Part shown: piece by piece, positions 61,640 to 64,000 of the stretch
Position numbering within the stretch: the stretch's first letter is position 1
Layout: each line of letters starts with the position of its first letter
Assembly: GCF_002973525.1 (NCBI RefSeq)
Contig: NZ_PVEN01000013.1
Span: forward strand, 62,001-126,000
DNA length: 64,000 nt
DNA from: Paraburkholderia sp. BL21I4N1
GTDB taxonomy: Bacteria > Pseudomonadota > Gammaproteobacteria > Burkholderiales > Burkholderiaceae
Direction: 5' to 3'
Made by a program: the position numbers and the translations under genes
The notes under the pieces: generated by a model
Told to the model about the DNA's origin: nothing
Databases searched by the model: none
The model's input: the letters and a program-made list of their open reading frames with translations, nothing else

Positions 61640-62776
61640 ATGCCCAGCGACCTGCCTACTCCGGACGCCGCGCTGCGCGCCGTGTCGGTGCCTGAGCACA
61701 ATCCGCTCGGCACCGCCGGCCTCGAATTCGTGGAGTTCGCCGCGCGCGACCCGCAAGCGCTCGGCGAGACCTTCAGACAGCTTGGCTTCAAGGCTGTCGC
61801 CCGTCATATCAGCAAGGACGTCACGCTATATCGCCAGGGCGAGATGCAATTCCTGATCAACGCCGAGCCGGATTCGTTCGCCGCCCGCTACGCCGAGGAA
61901 TACGGCGCGGGCATCTGCGCGATCGGCATTCGCGTGGCCGACGCGCAACGCGCATTCGACCGCGCGATCGACCTCGGCGCCTGGGCGTTCGAAGGCGAGC
62001 GGCTCGGCAAGGGAGAATTGCTGATTCCGGCCATTCAGGGCATCGGCGACTCGCACATCTATTTCATCGACCGTTGGCGCGGACGCGGTGGGCAGCGCGG
62101 CGGCCTGGGCGACATCTCGATCTTCGACATCGACTTCCGGCCTGTCGAGATCGACACGGCGCACGCGGATCTAAGTCACGCGGGCACCGGGCTCGTTGCC
62201 GTGGATCATTTGACGCAAACGGTCGGCGAGGGCCGCATGCAGGAATGGCTCGACTTCTATCGCGATCTGCTCAACTTCCGCGAGATTCACGAGTTGCACG
62301 CGAACTGGCACATCGCCGCGGAATCGCGCGTGATGGTGTCGCCGTGCGGCGCGATCCGCGTGCCTCTGTACGAAGAAGGCACGCGTCGGACCAATCTGAT
62401 GCACGACTATTTGCCGGACCACCCGGGCGAAGGCGTACAGCACATCGCACTCGCTACCGACGACATCTTCGCGTGCGTCGAGCAACTGCTCGCGAACGGC
62501 GTCGAATTCGTCGAGCCGCCGCCGCGCTACTACGAGCAACTCGATACGCGTTTGCCCGGTCACGGACTCGACGTCGAGCGACTCAAGCGCACGCATGTGC
62601 TGGTGGATGGCGAAATGGGCGCCGATGGCGTGCCGTTGCTGTTTTTTCAGACCTTCGTGCGCCGCCGCGTCGGCGAGATTTTCTTCGAGATCGTCCAGCG
62701 CCAGGGACACCACGGATTCGGCGAAGGCAATCTGAGCGCGCTGGCGCAGGCCCGCGATCAGCAAGCGGGCGCTTGA
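61640..62776 (+). CDS. hppD: 4-Hydroxyphenylpyruvate dioxygenase
   Basis: 378 aa from ATG 61640 (AAGGAG 6 bases upstream). Fe(II) ligands: His in VDHLTQTV, His in GVQHIALAT and Glu in FFEIVQRQGHHGFGEGN. Converts 4-hydroxyphenylpyruvate to homogentisate. Upstream frame to 61463 lacks homology. Confidence 0.95.
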   Translation: MPSDLPTPDAALRAVSVPEHNPLGTAGLEFVEFAARDPQALGETFRQLGFKAVARHISKDVTLYRQGEMQFLINAEPDSFAARYAEEYGAGICAIGIRVADAQRAFDRAIDLGAWAFEGERLGKGELLIPAIQGIGDSHIYFIDRWRGRGGQRGGLGDISIFDIDFRPVEIDTAHADLSHAGTGLVAVDHLTQTVGEGRMQEWLDFYRDLLNFREIHELHANWHIAAESRVMVSPCGAIRVPLYEEGTRRTNLMHDYLPDHPGEGVQHIALATDDIFACVEQLLANGVEFVEPPPRYYEQLDTRLPGHGLDVERLKRTHVLVDGEMGADGVPLLFFQTFVRRRVGEIFFEIVQRQGHHGFGEGNLSALAQARDQQAGA

Positions 62777-62788
62777 CGCGATTCAGCG

Positions 62789-62836
62789 GTTCAACGCGTC
62801 AAGGCTTCAACGCTTCAAGGCTTCAACGCTTCAAGC
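62789..62836 (+). repeat. Three 16-bp tandem repeats after the HPPD gene
   Basis: Units GTTCAACGCGTCAAGG (62789), CTTCAACGCTTCAAGG (62805) and CTTCAACGCTTCAAGC (62821), the last two differing only at the final base. Non-coding, between converging genes. Confidence 0.8.
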
Positions 62837-62846
62837 CCCGGCGCTC

Positions 62847-63791
62847 TCAATCAACCCTCGGCTCGCCCGCCAACTCCGGATTCACCGCCCCGTAATCCGC
62901 CGCCTCGTGCAGCAGCCACTCGCGGAAGCTCGCGAGCGGCTTACCGTGACTCAACTCCGTCGGATAAACGAGGTAGTACGCCGAGTCCGCAACCGCCGGC
63001 GCGGCGAGCGGCGCCACGAGTGGAATCACGAGCCCGAGCTGTTCGAGTTGCGCATCCACGAAAAAACGCGGCACTAGCGCGATGCCCAGGCCGGCCGCGG
63101 CGGCGCTGATCAGCATGGTGTGAAGCTCGTAGCGTACGCCCTGCATGGTCCGGTTGTCGTCGACGCCCAGATTCGCGAACCACGTTGCCCAACCGTCAGG
63201 CCGGGTGGTGGAATGCAGCAGCGGGTAGTCCAGCAGATCGGCGGCTTGTTCCACCGCCCGCTTCAGCAAACTCGCCGCGCACACCGGCACGACTTCTTCG
63301 CTAAACAGAAAATCCGCCGACGTGCCCGGCCATGTCGGTTTGCCATAGTGAATCGCTGCTTCGAAATGCGTGTCGGCGAACGGGAACGTGCCGGTACGCA
63401 CGCCCATGTTCACGCGCACATCCGGGTACTGCGCATTGAATGCCGCGAGCCGCGGAATCAGCCATTGCGATGCGAACGTTGGCAACACCGCGAGTTCCAG
63501 ATAACCGCCGCCGCTGCCATGCGCGATGATAGACAACGTATCGCGATCGAGCTGTTCCAGCGAACGCCGTACCTGCGCGCTATACACCTTACCCGCCTTG
63601 GTCAGCACCACGCGCTGTTTGACCCGTACGAACAGCCGCACGCCGAGATTGGTTTCCAGCGTATTGATCTGCCGCGACACCGCGCTTTCGGTGAGGAACA
63701 GTTCGCGCGCCGCATGCGTGAAGCTTTCGTGCCGGGCGGCGGCTTCGAAAGCGAGCAGCGCGCCCATGTTGGGGATCTTGAACTTTCGCAT
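62847..63791 (-). CDS. LysR-family regulator (GcvA-like)
   Basis: 314 aa. MRKFKIPNMGALLAFEAAARHESFTHAARELFLTESAVSRQINTLE (in pieces), GcvA-type HTH. Effector domain with VAVPTFASQWLIPRL-like LAVLPTFASQWLIPRL. It converges on the HPPD gene and is likely divergent from a gene just outside the window. Confidence 0.87.
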   Translation of the reverse strand: MRKFKIPNMGALLAFEAAARHESFTHAARELFLTESAVSRQINTLETNLGVRLFVRVKQRVVLTKAGKVYSAQVRRSLEQLDRDTLSIIAHGSGGGYLELAVLPTFASQWLIPRLAAFNAQYPDVRVNMGVRTGTFPFADTHFEAAIHYGKPTWPGTSADFLFSEEVVPVCAASLLKRAVEQAADLLDYPLLHSTTRPDGWATWFANLGVDDNRTMQGVRYELHTMLISAAAAGLGIALVPRFFVDAQLEQLGLVIPLVAPLAAPAVADSAYYLVYPTELSHGKPLASFREWLLHEAADYGAVNPELAGEPRVD

Positions 63792-63966
63792 GTTGATTCC
63801 GAAAACGCATCAAGTGGCGATTTTATCTCGCTTTACGGCAGCGTTGCGGATTTGAATAATGTCACCTTCAATCATGCCGTATCGCGCGTTGCGCGGCCAC
63901 CGGCGGTCTCCAACAGCGCGCCGGCGAGTGCGCGAAGCATCGCGTGAAGCGACGTAGAGAACGGAT

Positions 63967-64000
63967 ATGCGAAACATTAAGAATGCGAATGTCGAACAAC
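63967..64000 (+). CDS. Possible start of a gene running off the window
   Basis: ATG followed by 11 codons without a stop to the window edge; GAGAACGG lies 3-10 bases upstream. Divergent from the LysR gene. Too short to identify. Confidence 0.3.
   Translation, partial: MRNIKNANVEQ

Noticed and set aside
62789..62836. CRISPR array
   Set aside because: Repeats are directly abutting with no spacers; only three units and no cas genes.

Overview
The window is a GC-rich (low-to-mid 60s percent by eye) chromosomal segment of a Burkholderiales bacterium, most likely Paraburkholderia or Burkholderia sensu lato. The evidence is a gluconate-dehydrogenase-type GMC oxidoreductase with a triheme cytochrome, a BPSS1780-family membrane protein, a large OpcP/Omp38-like porin written in highly expressed codons, a DUF3563 micro-protein, the xseB-ispA-dxs block, the yqeY-dnaG-rpoD block, and protocatechuate genes under a PcaQ-type regulator. 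The content is mostly chromosomal housekeeping plus metabolism. There is no phage, no complete insertion sequence and no CRISPR array.

Layout. 1-5.7 kb: end of a periplasmic sugar/alcohol dehydrogenase with its cytochrome c subunit, a metallophosphoesterase, a RES/Xre toxin-antitoxin pair and a secreted Lys/Ala-rich protein. 5.7-13.1 kb: ArgP-like regulator, a DUF4160/DUF2442 pair, a LysR regulator divergent from a tautomerase, an SDR, then molybdate uptake (modABC on minus, modE convergent) with a ModE-type operator upstream of modA. 13.2-21.7 kb: PAP2 phosphatase, PHB-depolymerase-family esterase, DUF3563, TspO, photolyase, ohr/ohrR, BPSS1780, homoserine kinase and DUF2782. 21.9-34 kb: AMP nucleosidase, two-gene chromate transporter with divergent LysR, LOG-family protein head-to-head with polA, type II NADH dehydrogenase, a Tat-exported dienelactone hydrolase, a sulfurtransferase and a Rieske oxygenase. 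34.2-46.7 kb: xseB-ispA-dxs, folE2, tsaD, an HI0933-type flavoprotein, then the macromolecular-synthesis block in which rpsU is broken while yqeY, dnaG and rpoD are intact, followed by a tRNA with a CAT anticodon and an unusual long variable arm. 46.7-50.6 kb: a gene-poor stretch, a highly expressed porin, half a second porin and an orphan DUF4096 transposase domain. 50.6-64 kb: chemoreceptor, Crp/Fnr regulator divergent from an acyl-CoA synthetase, cold-shock protein, LysE-type exporter, an H-NS-like small protein with a strongly structured upstream region, a PBP7-type endopeptidase, pcaHG with pcaQ, 4-hydroxyphenylpyruvate dioxygenase and a LysR regulator.

How it works together. Aromatic catabolism is concentrated at the right end: protocatechuate ring cleavage (pcaHG) and tyrosine degradation via homogentisate (HPPD). 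Oxidative and environmental defence is scattered (ohr/ohrR, photolyase, chromate export). The isoprenoid supply genes ispA and dxs are next to each other, and primase and the major sigma factor share one block. I see no previously undescribed multi-gene system that I can defend. The most unusual signals are the decayed rpsU in its ancestral operon position, the atypical CAT-anticodon tRNA, the alternative-hairpin/terminator region at 56969-57072, the stacked palindromes before the DUF3563 gene, and the one-base separation of the divergent polA and LOG start codons. All functional calls rest on motif recognition by eye; no database search was run.
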